Source: a virus
Length of the DNA stretch: 38,470 nt
Strand: one strand, 5' to 3'
IMG/VR virus record: IMGVR_UViG_3300042154_003013
Coordinates: 1 to 38,470 of that record
Part shown: positions 6,655-15,146 of the stretch, piece after piece
Numbering within the stretch: position 1 is the stretch's first letter
How the letters are laid out: every line of letters starts with the position of its first letter
Position numbers and translations under genes: made by a program
The notes under the pieces: model-generated
The model's database searches: none
What the model saw: the letters and a program-made list of their open reading frames with translations, nothing else
What the model was told of the DNA's origin: nothing

Positions 6655-8034
6655 TTATCCTCCAAAACTAAACACTGTGCCTAGCCCATAAACTTGTGAA
6701 GCGGTTAGTCCGCCGCTGGCTGCTGCTCCAGCACTGCCGGTATAACCAATTGCGCCTGTTGCTCCGGCTGCGCCTGCCGATCCAGTATAACCCACTGGTC
6801 CTAATTCCCCAGGTGCAACCGAGGTGGTAGCAATGGTACTCAAAAAGTTCACTGTGTTAGCAGTGATGTCAATTGAGCCACTAGCAGTAACAAAAGCCAA
6901 ATCACCTGACTCAGTAGTTGAAATTGTTGCACCACCCAAGTCGATGGTATTGGCTGCAAGATATAGAGTACCAAATCGATTGGTAGCACTACCTATGTTT
7001 ACTGTGTTGTTGCTGGTAGGAATAATATCACCAGTGACAAATGTTGTACCCGACACTGACAAATTGCCAGTGACGTTACCAGCAAATGTTCCAGCACTGC
7101 CTGTATAACCGATTGCACCTGCCGAACCAGCACTGCCTGTATAACCAGTTATTGTGGTTGTAACAAATGTAGTAAACTGAACTGGTACATTCAAGTCAGG
7201 TGCTGCTGTGAAAGTCAGCACAGATCCAGACACTGTGTATACCGACTTGGGCTGCACAATACCAGCAACCACTGCAATCACTTGATCTTCGTCTGCAGGT
7301 GTTGCACTCAAAGTGTAGTTGACTTGTGCGCCTGTTCCGGTGAACGTGTCAACTACACAGGTAGTTGCTGTGCCAGAACCTACAACGTTTTGAATATAGC
7401 CAGCACCTGAAATATAACCAGGGACTGTTCCTGTACCCAGTGTAGTACGCTGATAGGTCACTGTTACTTCAGCACTTTCGCCCAAAGCATACAAGTTGAT
7501 GCTGCCAGCAGTGATATTGCTGGTAAAAACTGCAACTTCGTAATCATTGTCACTGAGTACTACACCGTATTCGTTATAGTAAACAGCAGAACCATTGTTG
7601 ACACTGTCGATAGTAGATGCTCGTAGTGTACTGTTGACCACATCTCTTGCTGTCACGGTCCACTTGACACTACTGACACCAGCAGCTGATACAGTATCAA
7701 CCAGTGTAACACTGTTTCCTACTGTGATGTTGCCGTTGTATATGTTGGTCTGTGTTGCATCAGATGTGTAAGGATCGCCATTGGCAAAAAACAAGTTGTC
7801 AGTATAGACTCTGTCAGCAACCAGATTAGTAGAAACTGTAACGTTGTCTAAAACCAGATTGCTGGTCCACAATCGTTGACCTGTTGTAGTAGTGGTCAGG
7901 ACCCGACCGTTGGCTGCTGTTCCCAAGTTGGGTTCAGCACTGGCCAGATCCAGCAGTTGGTATCTATCTTCAGCGACTTCGTCAGGGCTCTTGACTACTA
8001 CCCTGCCGCTGGACAATCGGCTAATAGATTTCAT
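6655..8034 (-). CDS. Tail fibre protein with collagen-like GYTGSAG segments (459 aa)
   Basis: Starts MKSISRLSSGRVVVKSPDEV with an early NGRVLTTTTTGQRLW segment, typical of fibre proteins whose N-terminus attaches to the tail. A beta-rich middle includes VKWTVTARDVVNSTLRASTI and INLYALGESAEVTVTYQRTT. A terminal-domain-like block VNYTLSATPADEDQVIAVVA follows, then two collagen-like stretches (GYTGSAGSAGAIGYTGSAG, about 294-312, and GPVGYTGSAGAAGATGAIGY near 418-443). Between them lies a shaft-like block (VNIGSATNRFGTLYLAANTI). It ends GTVFSFGG and its stop codon forms part of the next ribosome-binding site. Most likely a trimeric fibre component. Confidence 0.82.
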   Translation of the reverse strand: MKSISRLSSGRVVVKSPDEVAEDRYQLLDLASAEPNLGTAANGRVLTTTTTGQRLWTSNLVLDNVTVSTNLVADRVYTDNLFFANGDPYTSDATQTNIYNGNITVGNSVTLVDTVSAAGVSSVKWTVTARDVVNSTLRASTIDSVNNGSAVYYNEYGVVLSDNDYEVAVFTSNITAGSINLYALGESAEVTVTYQRTTLGTGTVPGYISGAGYIQNVVGSGTATTCVVDTFTGTGAQVNYTLSATPADEDQVIAVVAGIVQPKSVYTVSGSVLTFTAAPDLNVPVQFTTFVTTTITGYTGSAGSAGAIGYTGSAGTFAGNVTGNLSVSGTTFVTGDIIPTSNNTVNIGSATNRFGTLYLAANTIDLGGATISTTESGDLAFVTASGSIDITANTVNFLSTIATTSVAPGELGPVGYTGSAGAAGATGAIGYTGSAGAAASGGLTASQVYGLGTVFSFGG

Positions 8035-8035
8035 A

Positions 8036-8368
8036 TTATGGGTTAGCCGTTTCTAGTATGCTCAACAACATCTGTGCTGAATTGTTGGCACTGGCTGCTA
8101 CAGTTATACTGTCTCCGGTCTGCAAGATCAACTTGCCCGATATCAAATTTATTGCATCTGCTGTAGGTAATGGTGCAGCAGTAATGATGTTGGTAGCTGC
8201 ACCAGATCTTACATGATCGGAGGTGACTGTCAACAAGGCGTTGCCAGTATTACTGACCTGTGCCAATAGTATTACTGTGGTGTAACCTGCAGGTGCTGTG
8301 TACACTGTACTACCGCCGGTGGTCACATTGGCTGTGACCGTTTTGAATATGTTAATTGCGACTGCCAT
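8036..8368 (-). CDS. Jelly-roll-like small structural protein, family member 2 (110 aa)
   Basis: MAVAINIFKTVTANVTTGGS, TVYTAPAGYTTVILLAQVSN, a Ser/Thr-rich middle, then ISGKLILQTGDSITVAASAN and a terminal LLSILETANP. The order (N-terminal xVYTxPAGxTxVILxxQVSN, later L-x-x-G-D-S-I-x-V-x-A, then a final LxxSxxE) matches the 117- and 118-aa proteins at 6300 and 14692, although identity is lower. It starts 6 bp after the 508-aa gene. Likely a compact beta-sandwich virion protein; no known biochemical role can be claimed. Confidence 0.75.
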   Translation of the reverse strand: MAVAINIFKTVTANVTTGGSTVYTAPAGYTTVILLAQVSNTGNALLTVTSDHVRSGAATNIITAAPLPTADAINLISGKLILQTGDSITVAASANNSAQMLLSILETANP

Positions 8369-8374
8369 GAGTGG

Positions 8375-9901
8375 TTAACCTTCTAATGCTAATATGTATG
8401 GAGTCATCAGGGCAAACATGCTTCGGTTAAAGCTGTCACCATTGATAATTCCTGTTGCTTGATTGATGACCAAGTTGGCACCAATTTTGAAATTGCCCTT
8501 GTGATCTGTGCTGGTAAATGTTACTCTACCACCGTCGGCCTGCGTAACTTCGTTGGCTTCAATCGGTATACCACCGTATTGAGGCAGGGCCGTTGCTGGA
8601 TTGGTTCCTGCACCCACATATTCAAATGTGTGTGCGCTGGCAATGATAGCACTACGTTGGTAAAACCTGACTGTGGTATTGCCAGCCAAAGTGCCTGCAT
8701 ACACTTCTTGTACTGTAACTTGCCAGGTCAAGCTGTCAATTTCAACCACTGTGTCAATGCCGTAGTAGTTGGCATCGCCGTCAATGGTCATGGTCTGATT
8801 GACTTTGGGCTGGCTGGCCAGATCTCTAATTAGAAATACTCCAGCTATACTGGTTCCAAAAGTAGTACCCGATAACGCTTCAGGGCCTTTGCCAATGGCT
8901 TTTAATCCGTAGTTGCCAATGCTGTTGTCGCTGCCGTTTAAGGTAATAAACGAACCACTTTCAGCCAAGACGCCCACATCAGTAGCAATGGTGTAGATAT
9001 TGACAGCTTGACTATAGGCCCGATTGACCAGGTGCACACCTTTGCCGCTTCGATTAATGATAGTAAAGAAGCCCAGGATCATGGCCTTGGTACTGATTGA
9101 GCTGACTGCGCTTCCGTCAATTTTGACTGCGGTAGCAGTGTTTGCAGTGGTTGTGCTGGTCACGTTTTGAATATATGGACTCACAAACACGTTTTGAGTG
9201 GTGGTAGCTGGATCATATGCAAATCCATTGGCGGCGTAATCTTTGATTGTGATACCCCAAACATAACTGGCATTTTTTACATAAAACAAGTCGCTAGCAG
9301 GAGTTTGAGGAATAATAGTAACAGCTCTCAAGTCGTCGCCTTTGAGACTGACTCCAGCTGGTATAGTCACTGGGTTATTTTCAGTATATGTACCAGGTGC
9401 AACAAATACCGAACTGCCCTGAGTTGCTGCTGTTAAAGCTGATTTGATTGTTAATTTGGGTGCGTTTATTGTACCGCTGTTGCTGTCGTTGCCATTTTTA
9501 GCAACATACAGTATGTTGGCAACTCCGCTTACACTGGGAACAAACGGTGTTCCATCAATACGATACAGTCCGTCGGTGTATACTGTGGAGGCTACCACAT
9601 TTCCCGTTACACCAACCCCGCCTGCTACTACCAGTGCACCTGTGGTTGTACTGGTACTAGCAGTGTTGCTGGTGATGCTGATTGCTCTGCTGGTTGTATT
9701 TCCTTGCTGTACCACAGTGTCCAAGCTGACGTTGCTGATAAAAGCACTGACGTTAGAAACTGTTCTAATTGTGTTGTCAGAGTGTTTGGTGTACAACACT
9801 CCATCGGCAGTGTTGACTGCCAATTCACCTACTTCAAGGTCGTTGGCATCAGGTACCCGTCCAGGAACCGAACTGCGCTTTAATTTAATCGTATTTGCCA
9901 T
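8375..9901 (-). CDS. Tail fibre/spike with Mtd-N-like start and beta-helix (508 aa)
   Basis: Residues 1-50 (MANTIKLKRSSVPGRVPDAN ... LEVGELAVNTADGVLYTK) form the IxLKRSSxxGxxPxxxxLxxGELAxNxxDGxLY domain seen at the start of many phage fibres and of the Mtd family. Residues 82-102 carry the [19 protein letters not shown] shaft module. From about 130 (LYVAKNGNDSNSGTINAPKL, then VFVAPGTYTENNPVTIPAGV) a right-handed parallel beta-helix of the pectate-lyase-like superfamily continues to about 360. The end (GGRVTFTSTDHKGNFKIGAN, then FALMTPYILALEG) resembles cyanophage T4-type structural proteins. Beta-helix spikes often bind or cut polysaccharides, but no catalytic residues can be assigned. A hairpin lies between its start and the gene upstream. 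Confidence 0.85.
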   Translation of the reverse strand: MANTIKLKRSSVPGRVPDANDLEVGELAVNTADGVLYTKHSDNTIRTVSNVSAFISNVSLDTVVQQGNTTSRAISITSNTASTSTTTGALVVAGGVGVTGNVVASTVYTDGLYRIDGTPFVPSVSGVANILYVAKNGNDSNSGTINAPKLTIKSALTAATQGSSVFVAPGTYTENNPVTIPAGVSLKGDDLRAVTIIPQTPASDLFYVKNASYVWGITIKDYAANGFAYDPATTTQNVFVSPYIQNVTSTTTANTATAVKIDGSAVSSISTKAMILGFFTIINRSGKGVHLVNRAYSQAVNIYTIATDVGVLAESGSFITLNGSDNSIGNYGLKAIGKGPEALSGTTFGTSIAGVFLIRDLASQPKVNQTMTIDGDANYYGIDTVVEIDSLTWQVTVQEVYAGTLAGNTTVRFYQRSAIIASAHTFEYVGAGTNPATALPQYGGIPIEANEVTQADGGRVTFTSTDHKGNFKIGANLVINQATGIINGDSFNRSMFALMTPYILALEG

Positions 9902-9949
9902 AGTAATGGGTGTCTCTCAAAAAGCTATATAGCCAGACTATAAAACGAA

Positions 9950-9976
9950 ACTAGGAGAACACAAAGTTCTCCTAGT
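9950..9976 (-). terminator. Rho-independent terminator-like hairpin
   Basis: An 11-bp perfect stem, ACTAGGAGAAC (9950-9960) pairing with GTTCTCCTAGT (9966-9976), around a 5-base loop. Read on the minus strand it is followed by TTCGTTTTATAG, a moderately T-rich tail. It lies 35 bp after the end of the 385-aa gene and about 50 bp before the 508-aa gene, so it could end or weaken transcription between two fibre genes. A processing or stability hairpin is the alternative. Confidence 0.6.
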
Positions 9977-10011
9977 CGTTAGATATGAACTTCAATACTA
10001 TTATTTAGTCT

Positions 10012-11169
10012 TTAATAAGTACCGCCGTCGATTGTGTCAACCGTGTTTAAAACTTCGTTGTTATTTTTAAAAATTGTTCCAGCTACACGTATGTTTGTTT
10101 GAACTTGTAAGTTGGCTGCAAAACTAACATCACCGGCAACATGTAAAGCACCGGTATTGTATGTGCCTTGTGTATATGCTGTTGTACCTGCCAACGCAAC
10201 AGTTTGACCCGAAATATTATCTACCGACAATGTGTTAGTAGATTCGTTGTAGGTCAGGGCAGCTTCACCTTTGAACGTGCCACCTGTGCCACCATAGACC
10301 AACTGTGTTGCACTGACGCTAGAGCTAGTTACTCCAGATAGGCTGGTAGTTCCGTCAATTGTTAGATTACCAACCGTTACATTGCCACCAAAGTTTAAAT
10401 CTGTACCTTTTAATGTCTTGTTGACGTTCCAGCTGTCGTCGGCACTGGCATAGCTAAATGTAGCACTGGTAGTAGGACCTTTGACCGTTATACCTGCGCC
10501 GTTGGCTTGAGCAGCACTAGCAGCGTCTTTGGCCAATTCAATATTCAAATCACCAACTGAAACAGTTGTACTGTTGACTGTGGTAGTTGACCCTTGAACT
10601 GTCAAATTACCAGAAATTACTGCATCACCAGATACAGTAACACTGGCAGAAGTAATGTCATTGCTGAATAATGTGCCCTGTACATTAACGTTGCCCGATG
10701 TGTCAACGTCGGTAAAATTACCCGCTGCTCTTGAACTGGCTCCAATGGCGGTACCGTCTATAGAACCACCTGTGATTGCCACTGCATTGGCATTCTGGCT
10801 TGCCATTGTGCCCAAGTTTGCCGCAGCCGAAAATGCCTCTGTTGTAACACTGGTTACTCGACCTTTGCTGTCAACAGTGACTCTGGGAACATTGACAACA
10901 CCGGATGCCACACCACCATATGTACCTGCACTGACTGCGGTATTGGCCAGTGTTACAGTAATACTGGTTTTACCAGATCCGGTTGCATCACCACTTAGCG
11001 ATACAGTATCGTTTTCTGTCAAGTCAACGATACTAGCAGATCCGTCGTTTTTCTTGGCATATAATCTACCACCGTATGTGTTTATTGCCAATTCGCCCAG
11101 ATCCAGATCACCAGTTACTGGAACTCTGTCCTGAACGCTGGTCCTTTTGATTATAATTTTATTTGCCAT
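10012..11169 (-). CDS. Tail fibre protein with Mtd-N-like start and shaft repeats (385 aa)
   Basis: The start (MANKIIIKRTSVQDRVPVTG, DLDLGELAINTYGGRLYAKK) is the same Mtd-N-like domain as in the 508-aa protein. Residues about 58-110 contain LSGDATGSGKTSITVTLANT and PRVTVDSKGRVTSVTTEAF, a repeat widespread in phage fibres. A shaft follows, with NLTVQGSTTTVNSTTVSVGD, GAGITVKGPTTSATFSYASA and TYNTGALHVAGDVSFAANLQ. The C-terminus is VDTIDGGTY, a short DGG tag shared with neighbours. SD sequence AGGAG precedes the start. Expected to form a trimeric fibre; receptor unknown. Confidence 0.85.
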   Translation of the reverse strand: MANKIIIKRTSVQDRVPVTGDLDLGELAINTYGGRLYAKKNDGSASIVDLTENDTVSLSGDATGSGKTSITVTLANTAVSAGTYGGVASGVVNVPRVTVDSKGRVTSVTTEAFSAAANLGTMASQNANAVAITGGSIDGTAIGASSRAAGNFTDVDTSGNVNVQGTLFSNDITSASVTVSGDAVISGNLTVQGSTTTVNSTTVSVGDLNIELAKDAASAAQANGAGITVKGPTTSATFSYASADDSWNVNKTLKGTDLNFGGNVTVGNLTIDGTTSLSGVTSSSVSATQLVYGGTGGTFKGEAALTYNESTNTLSVDNISGQTVALAGTTAYTQGTYNTGALHVAGDVSFAANLQVQTNIRVAGTIFKNNNEVLNTVDTIDGGTY

Positions 11170-11192
11170 TTTAAGAAAAACTCCTGTTTATA

Positions 11193-11200
11193 TATTTAAC
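11193..11200 (-). promoter_or_regulatory. Weak late-promoter-like box (GTTAAATA)
   Basis: In the 38-bp gap upstream of the 385-aa gene the minus strand reads GTTAAATATATAAACAGGAG. It matches TATAAATA at six of eight positions and is followed by the SD sequence. Weaker than the GATAAATA sites; listed because it fits the same location rule. Confidence 0.3.
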
Positions 11201-11207
11201 TTATTTT

Positions 11208-11657
11208 TTAAAAAGTACCACCATCTAAAAATCCACCTTCGCCCAAGGTCTTGTTCCATTCAGACCAGTTGCCTAAAGTTAACTTGGTCCTGATGTATTC
11301 TGAGCCGTATGTGCTGCCTACATCATAGGGTTGATATTTTTGCACTATAATATCGCCACTGGTAAACACAGTTAATAACCCAATTGTTGATGTTTCTGTA
11401 GGGGTACCCGAGGTACCAGACCAACTTTGCCTATTTACAAAATACAATCCCAGGCGGTTGTTTTGATCCCAGTTACTGGGATCGGTGCCTTGACTGGTAA
11501 ATCCTGAATAAGGTAAATCATTCCAGCGACCAATGCCATTGCCTATTTTCAGGCGACCAGTATCCAGCTCCAGCAGAAGTTCGCCCTGTGCTAGAACAGG
11601 GTTAACCGAAGACCATTCTGCTGCTGTTCCGCGTCTTAACTGTATCTGAATCGCCAT
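11208..11657 (-). CDS. Small fibre-tip-like protein with Mtd-N-like domain (149 aa)
   Basis: MAIQIQLRRGTAAEWSSVNP, VLAQGELLLELDTGRLKIGN and GIGRWNDLPYSG form the IQLRRGTxxxWxxxNPxLxxGExxxExDTGxxKxGDGxxxWxxLPY domain very common at the N-terminus of phage fibres and hyaluronidase-like proteins. Residues 60-149 (NNRLGLYFVNRQSWSGTSGT, VFTSGDIIVQKYQPYDVGST, YIRTKLTLGNWSEWNKTLGE) resemble the 'pyocin knob' type repeat found in fibres. It ends GGFLDGGTF, the DGG tag. A GATAAATA box lies 18 bases upstream, suggesting its own late promoter. Confidence 0.82.
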   Translation of the reverse strand: MAIQIQLRRGTAAEWSSVNPVLAQGELLLELDTGRLKIGNGIGRWNDLPYSGFTSQGTDPSNWDQNNRLGLYFVNRQSWSGTSGTPTETSTIGLLTVFTSGDIIVQKYQPYDVGSTYGSEYIRTKLTLGNWSEWNKTLGEGGFLDGGTF

Positions 11658-11675
11658 AATTATTCCGTTATTCTC

Positions 11676-11683
11676 TATTTATC
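11676..11683 (-). promoter_or_regulatory. Late-promoter-like box GATAAATA
   Basis: Exact GATAAATA on the coding strand in the 30-bp gap between the 1000-aa collagen-like gene and the 149-aa gene, 18 bases before the ATG at 11657. The T4 late promoter is TATAAATA at -10 with no -35 requirement, so one mismatch. The same octamer recurs in three other gaps. Confidence 0.6.
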
Positions 11684-11687
11684 CTAT

Positions 11688-14600
11688 TTAAATCATCACT
11701 ACTCCGCCGCCATCAATAGACGGTACTCCGCCAAATACTGATGTAGGCGATCCACCGTCCAAGTTTATGTACGGGTCTGCGGTGATTGTTAATGCTTTAG
11801 GAACAGAGTTTGCATTTGTTTCTAGTATTATTCCTCTACCAGCAACTATCTGAATAGTGTCCAAGCCGCTGGCAATCAGTGTTTCTTGTCCTTCGACTTC
11901 CCAAAATTTGAATGTGCTGTTCATACCAATCTTGGCAATACCATTGCCCAAATTGGTCACATCAAATCCGCTGTCTTCATCGAATCTCAATGTGGAAACA
12001 CTGGATACGGTGTTGGCTACGTTTCCGCCTATCTTCAACAGATCAACAGTGAGTGCTGTTATTGCGTTGCCACTCAGGTCAAAATATCCATTGGCATAAA
12101 TGCTGTCAGCAGTAACACTGGTGTTGACTGTTAAACTAGATAAATTACCAACTTTGGTAATGTTTGGTTGAGTACTTCCAGTTACTATATTTGCAAAATT
12201 TGCATTTAGGTTGACAACTTCTGTGCGAGATGCAACTTGTAAAGGAGCAAAACCGTTGATTTCGGTTGAAATAAACTTACGAGCACGTATATCACCGTAG
12301 TCGCCAACAAAAGTGCCGTTTACTTCATACCCTTCTTCGTAAAAAGTAAAAGTGCCGGTTTCGTTACTCCAACCAAAAAATGCTGTTCTAGGCTGGCCTT
12401 TGTAGTAAGCTATCTTTACACCAATGTCTCGTCCGTCATCGGTGATCAGCGGTTCGCCATCTTCACTGGTGTGTAATTCTAATATGCTGTCAGCGTAGGT
12501 TACTTCTCTGCTGTTGACTACAAAGGTGTTGCCCTGCACTGTCAGATTGCCAAATACGCCCAAGTTACCACGAACTGTGGACTCGGTTCCTGCAACATTT
12601 AAATTACCGCCAATGCCAACACCGCCTGCTACTATAAATGCACCAGTAGTAGAATTGAAAGAAGGATCAGTGTTTGCAAAGTTGACAGTATGATAAACAA
12701 TATCCTGTATTGTACCAGTTGCGCCTATACTTCCTGTATATCCGCGACTGCCAGTAAAACCTTGAATTCCTTGATCGCCTGTTAACCCTCTGGGACCAGT
12801 GGCGCCTTCTACACCGGTTGCACCCTGCAAGCCAGTGGGGCCCCGGGATCCGGTTGCACCAGTTGCACCACCTGGATCACCAGCATCACCTTTGAGTCCG
12901 GTTGCACCTCGGCTACCAACAAAACCAATTGGACCTGTTGAGCCTTCAAGGCCAGATATACCACGTGGCCCTGTTGCGCCAGTTGACCCGTCAACTCCGT
13001 CGGTGCCTGTGAAACCACGCGGGCCTGTGGCACCCTGAATACCTGCTGCGCCTGTTATACCACGTGGACCTGTTGCTCCAGTTGATCCGTCAACACCATC
13101 TGTACCAGTAAAACCTCTTGGGCCTGTGGCACCTGTGCTACCTGCTTCACCTGTTGTACCACGAGCGCCAGTTGCGCCGTCTGCGCCGTCTGCTCCATCT
13201 GAGCCAGCTGATCCACGAATTCCAGTGGCACCCGGTGGGCCTGCTTCGCCTGTTGTACCACGTGGACCTGTTGCTCCAGTTGACCCATCAGCTCCGTCGG
13301 TACCTGCATTTCCTTGACTACCGGTTGCACCCTGTGGGCCTGCTTCACCTGTTATACCACGTGGACCTGTTGCTCCAGTTGACCCATCAGCTCCGTCGGT
13401 ACCAGTAAATCCACGAATTCCAGTAGCACCCTGGGGGCCCGCTTCACCAACTGTACCACGTGGACCTGTTGCTCCAGTTGACCCATCGGCTCCGTTGGTA
13501 CCTGCATTTCCCTGACTACCAGTGGCCCCCTGCGGTCCTGCTTCACCTGTTATACCACGTGGTCCTGTTGCACCGGCTGCGCCGTCAACACCGTCTGTAC
13601 CAGTAAAACCACGCGGACCTGTGGCACCTTGGGACCCTGCTTCACCTGTTATACCTCTTGGTCCTGTTGCACCGGCTGCGCCGTCAACACCATCTGTACC
13701 AGTAAAACCACGCGGACCTGTTGCGCCCGGTGGACCTGCTTCGCCTGTTGTACCACGTGGACCAGTAGCACCAGATGCGCCATCTGAGCCTGCAGTTCCT
13801 GGCAATCCTTGGCTACCACGACTTCCTGTGTAACCCAACGGACCCAGGCCGCCTGTTAATCCTATGCTACCTGTAAATCCACGAACTCCTGGTGCGCCAG
13901 TTGCGCCATCGTTACCAGTTTCTCCGCTTGGTCCTGTTGCTCCTGTAGGACCTTGTGCACCTGTTGCACCCATTGCACCATATGGTGCTCCGTTGGCATA
14001 AAAAATAGTATCAGTGTAAACGCTTTCAAGATGTGCAGCACCGGAAACACCAATGCCTCCTGCAACAACCAAAGCGCCAGTTGTGGTACTGACCGCATTT
14101 ACATTGCCAGAAACAATCAATCCACCTGTTTCTATGTCCCCAAGGTTGCCGCTGACAACACCACCGTTGCTTACAGTAGCGTCGGAATAATATGTTAATC
14201 TTCCGGTAGAGTTGTCCCAAATCAAAAATGCAGTTTGGGCTCCAGTACTGCTTTTGTAATAATTAAACGCTACACCAATGTCTCTGCCGTCGTCAACGGT
14301 GAGTATGTTTCCATTGGTATGCAACTGTATCAGCGAATCATCAACTGTTGAATCCTGTGCATTTACTGTGTTTAGTGTGCCAGACAGAACCAAATTACCA
14401 GTTACTGTCAGGTCTATAGCAGTTAGTGCATTCTGAATACCAACTTGAGTAATATTTGGCTGCGACGAAGTCTGTATTGTTCCAGTAATACTGGATCCAA
14501 TGATGTTGTCAACATGTAAATTACCTGCTATGCCAACACCACCCGAGACCTTTAATGCTCCTGTTGTAGTTGACGTGCTAGTACCAGCATTGGTAATACT

Positions 14601-14690
14601 TAGAGTCGTGCCTAGAACAGTAGCAGTAACATTGCTACCATTTGCAAAGTTTTGTAGAACTGGCGGTTGTCGTAAGTATCTGATAGTCAT
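11688..14690 (-). CDS. Collagen-like tail fibre protein (1000 aa)
   Basis: Layout: N-terminal shaft region (1-240) with two TTGALxVxGGxGxxGxx modules and a domain around [20 protein letters not shown] (133-152). The collagen-like region (241-659) has about 139 Gly-X-Y triplets with a single one-residue break at Gly607, mostly GATGPRG, GITGEAG and GFTGTDG. A C-terminal shaft (680-1000) contains a second copy of the DDGRDIGV domain (near 767), then [20 protein letters not shown] and a tail [17 protein letters not shown]. Collagen-like phage fibres form extended trimeric stalks. The few prolines in the Y position and high Thr fit bacterial/phage collagen. Eight tandem 99-bp repeats lie inside. 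Its start is one base after the previous stop (coupled translation). Confidence 0.9.
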   Translation of the reverse strand: MTIRYLRQPPVLQNFANGSNVTATVLGTTLSITNAGTSTSTTTGALKVSGGVGIAGNLHVDNIIGSSITGTIQTSSQPNITQVGIQNALTAIDLTVTGNLVLSGTLNTVNAQDSTVDDSLIQLHTNGNILTVDDGRDIGVAFNYYKSSTGAQTAFLIWDNSTGRLTYYSDATVSNGGVVSGNLGDIETGGLIVSGNVNAVSTTTGALVVAGGIGVSGAAHLESVYTDTIFYANGAPYGAMGATGAQGPTGATGPSGETGNDGATGAPGVRGFTGSIGLTGGLGPLGYTGSRGSQGLPGTAGSDGASGATGPRGTTGEAGPPGATGPRGFTGTDGVDGAAGATGPRGITGEAGSQGATGPRGFTGTDGVDGAAGATGPRGITGEAGPQGATGSQGNAGTNGADGSTGATGPRGTVGEAGPQGATGIRGFTGTDGADGSTGATGPRGITGEAGPQGATGSQGNAGTDGADGSTGATGPRGTTGEAGPPGATGIRGSAGSDGADGADGATGARGTTGEAGSTGATGPRGFTGTDGVDGSTGATGPRGITGAAGIQGATGPRGFTGTDGVDGSTGATGPRGISGLEGSTGPIGFVGSRGATGLKGDAGDPGGATGATGSRGPTGLQGATGVEGATGPRGLTGDQGIQGFTGSRGYTGSIGATGTIQDIVYHTVNFANTDPSFNSTTGAFIVAGGVGIGGNLNVAGTESTVRGNLGVFGNLTVQGNTFVVNSREVTYADSILELHTSEDGEPLITDDGRDIGVKIAYYKGQPRTAFFGWSNETGTFTFYEEGYEVNGTFVGDYGDIRARKFISTEINGFAPLQVASRTEVVNLNANFANIVTGSTQPNITKVGNLSSLTVNTSVTADSIYANGYFDLSGNAITALTVDLLKIGGNVANTVSSVSTLRFDEDSGFDVTNLGNGIAKIGMNSTFKFWEVEGQETLIASGLDTIQIVAGRGIILETNANSVPKALTITADPYINLDGGSPTSVFGGVPSIDGGGVVMI
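12981..13772 (-). repeat. Eight tandem 99-bp (33-aa) collagen repeats
   Basis: Residues 307-570 of the collagen-like protein divide into eight consecutive 33-residue units, each starting GATGPRG (or GATGARG), then GxxGEAG and ending near GTDGxDGxx. DNA identity between units is high, with whole phrases repeated. The units alternate between two endings, [10 protein letters not shown] and GNAGTxGADG, which suggests duplication of larger blocks as well. Such arrays can change copy number by recombination, altering stalk length in 10-nm-scale steps (inference). Confidence 0.9.
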
Positions 14691-14691
14691 G

Positions 14692-15048
14692 TTAACTCAT
14701 GATCTCATATGAAATAACATACTGCAATACTCCTGCTGCGGATGCAGATACTCGTATTGAGTCACCTTCTTCAAGATAAATGCTGGTATCTTTGGCAATT
14801 GCAACCAATGAATTACCAATTGGTACTGGAACTCCACTGGCTATTTTGTAACTGATAGAATTTCTATACAGGTCAATTGTGGCCACGCTGTCCGACACTC
14901 CCAAATTGGTAATGTACAGCACATTGACCCTATAGGCCTGAGAACTGTTTATAGGATTTGTCAAAATTGCCGACATTGACGCAGACACCCATTCGGCTTT
15001 GGTTTTTCCTATAATAGAAGTTGTAGTTATTAAATTGGGTGCTGCCAT
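14692..15048 (-). CDS. Jelly-roll-like small structural protein, family member 3 (118 aa)
   Basis: [60 protein letters not shown], then [20 protein letters not shown] and the end YVISYEIMS. It shares the whole plan of the 117-aa protein at 6300-6653, including [11 protein letters not shown] and the SYE ending. It lies just before the collagen-like fibre gene, as the relative at 6300 lies just before the Gly-rich protein, so the family may be a connector or cap for the adjoining fibre. That role is inference. A CATAAATA box is 49 bases upstream. Confidence 0.8.
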   Translation of the reverse strand: MAAPNLITTTSIIGKTKAEWVSASMSAILTNPINSSQAYRVNVLYITNLGVSDSVATIDLYRNSISYKIASGVPVPIGNSLVAIAKDTSIYLEEGDSIRVSASAAGVLQYVISYEIMS

Positions 15049-15097
15049 CTTGTATCCAGTATTTTATGCAAAGTCAAGCAATATTTGCTCGTTTATA

Positions 15098-15105
15098 TAT
15101 TTATG
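15098..15105 (-). promoter_or_regulatory. Late-promoter-like box CATAAATA
   Basis: Minus strand CATAAATATATAAAC in the 98-bp gap between the 1768-aa gene and the 118-aa gene. Seven of eight bases match TATAAATA. It would start a transcript for the 118-aa protein and the collagen-like fibre. A short inverted repeat (AGCAA/TTGCT at 15078-15090) lies in the presumed leader. Confidence 0.5.
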
Positions 15106-15146
15106 TGTTGTGTATCTTGTATCATAATGCCCCAGGGATTGTAAAT

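Noticed and set aside
8375-11657. Diversity-generating retroelement linked to Mtd-like proteins
   Set aside because: The Mtd-N-like domain suggested it, but there is no reverse transcriptase, no template repeat and no C-type-lectin variable region in the window.
12799-13833. Long plus-strand Pro-rich frames opposite the collagen gene
   Set aside because: They are the mirror image of GGT/GGC-rich collagen codons on the minus strand; no ribosome-binding site and no plus-strand neighbour genes.
12714-13970. CRISPR-like array in the repeated region
   Set aside because: The repeats are in-frame 99-bp coding units without unique spacers, so they are collagen repeats.
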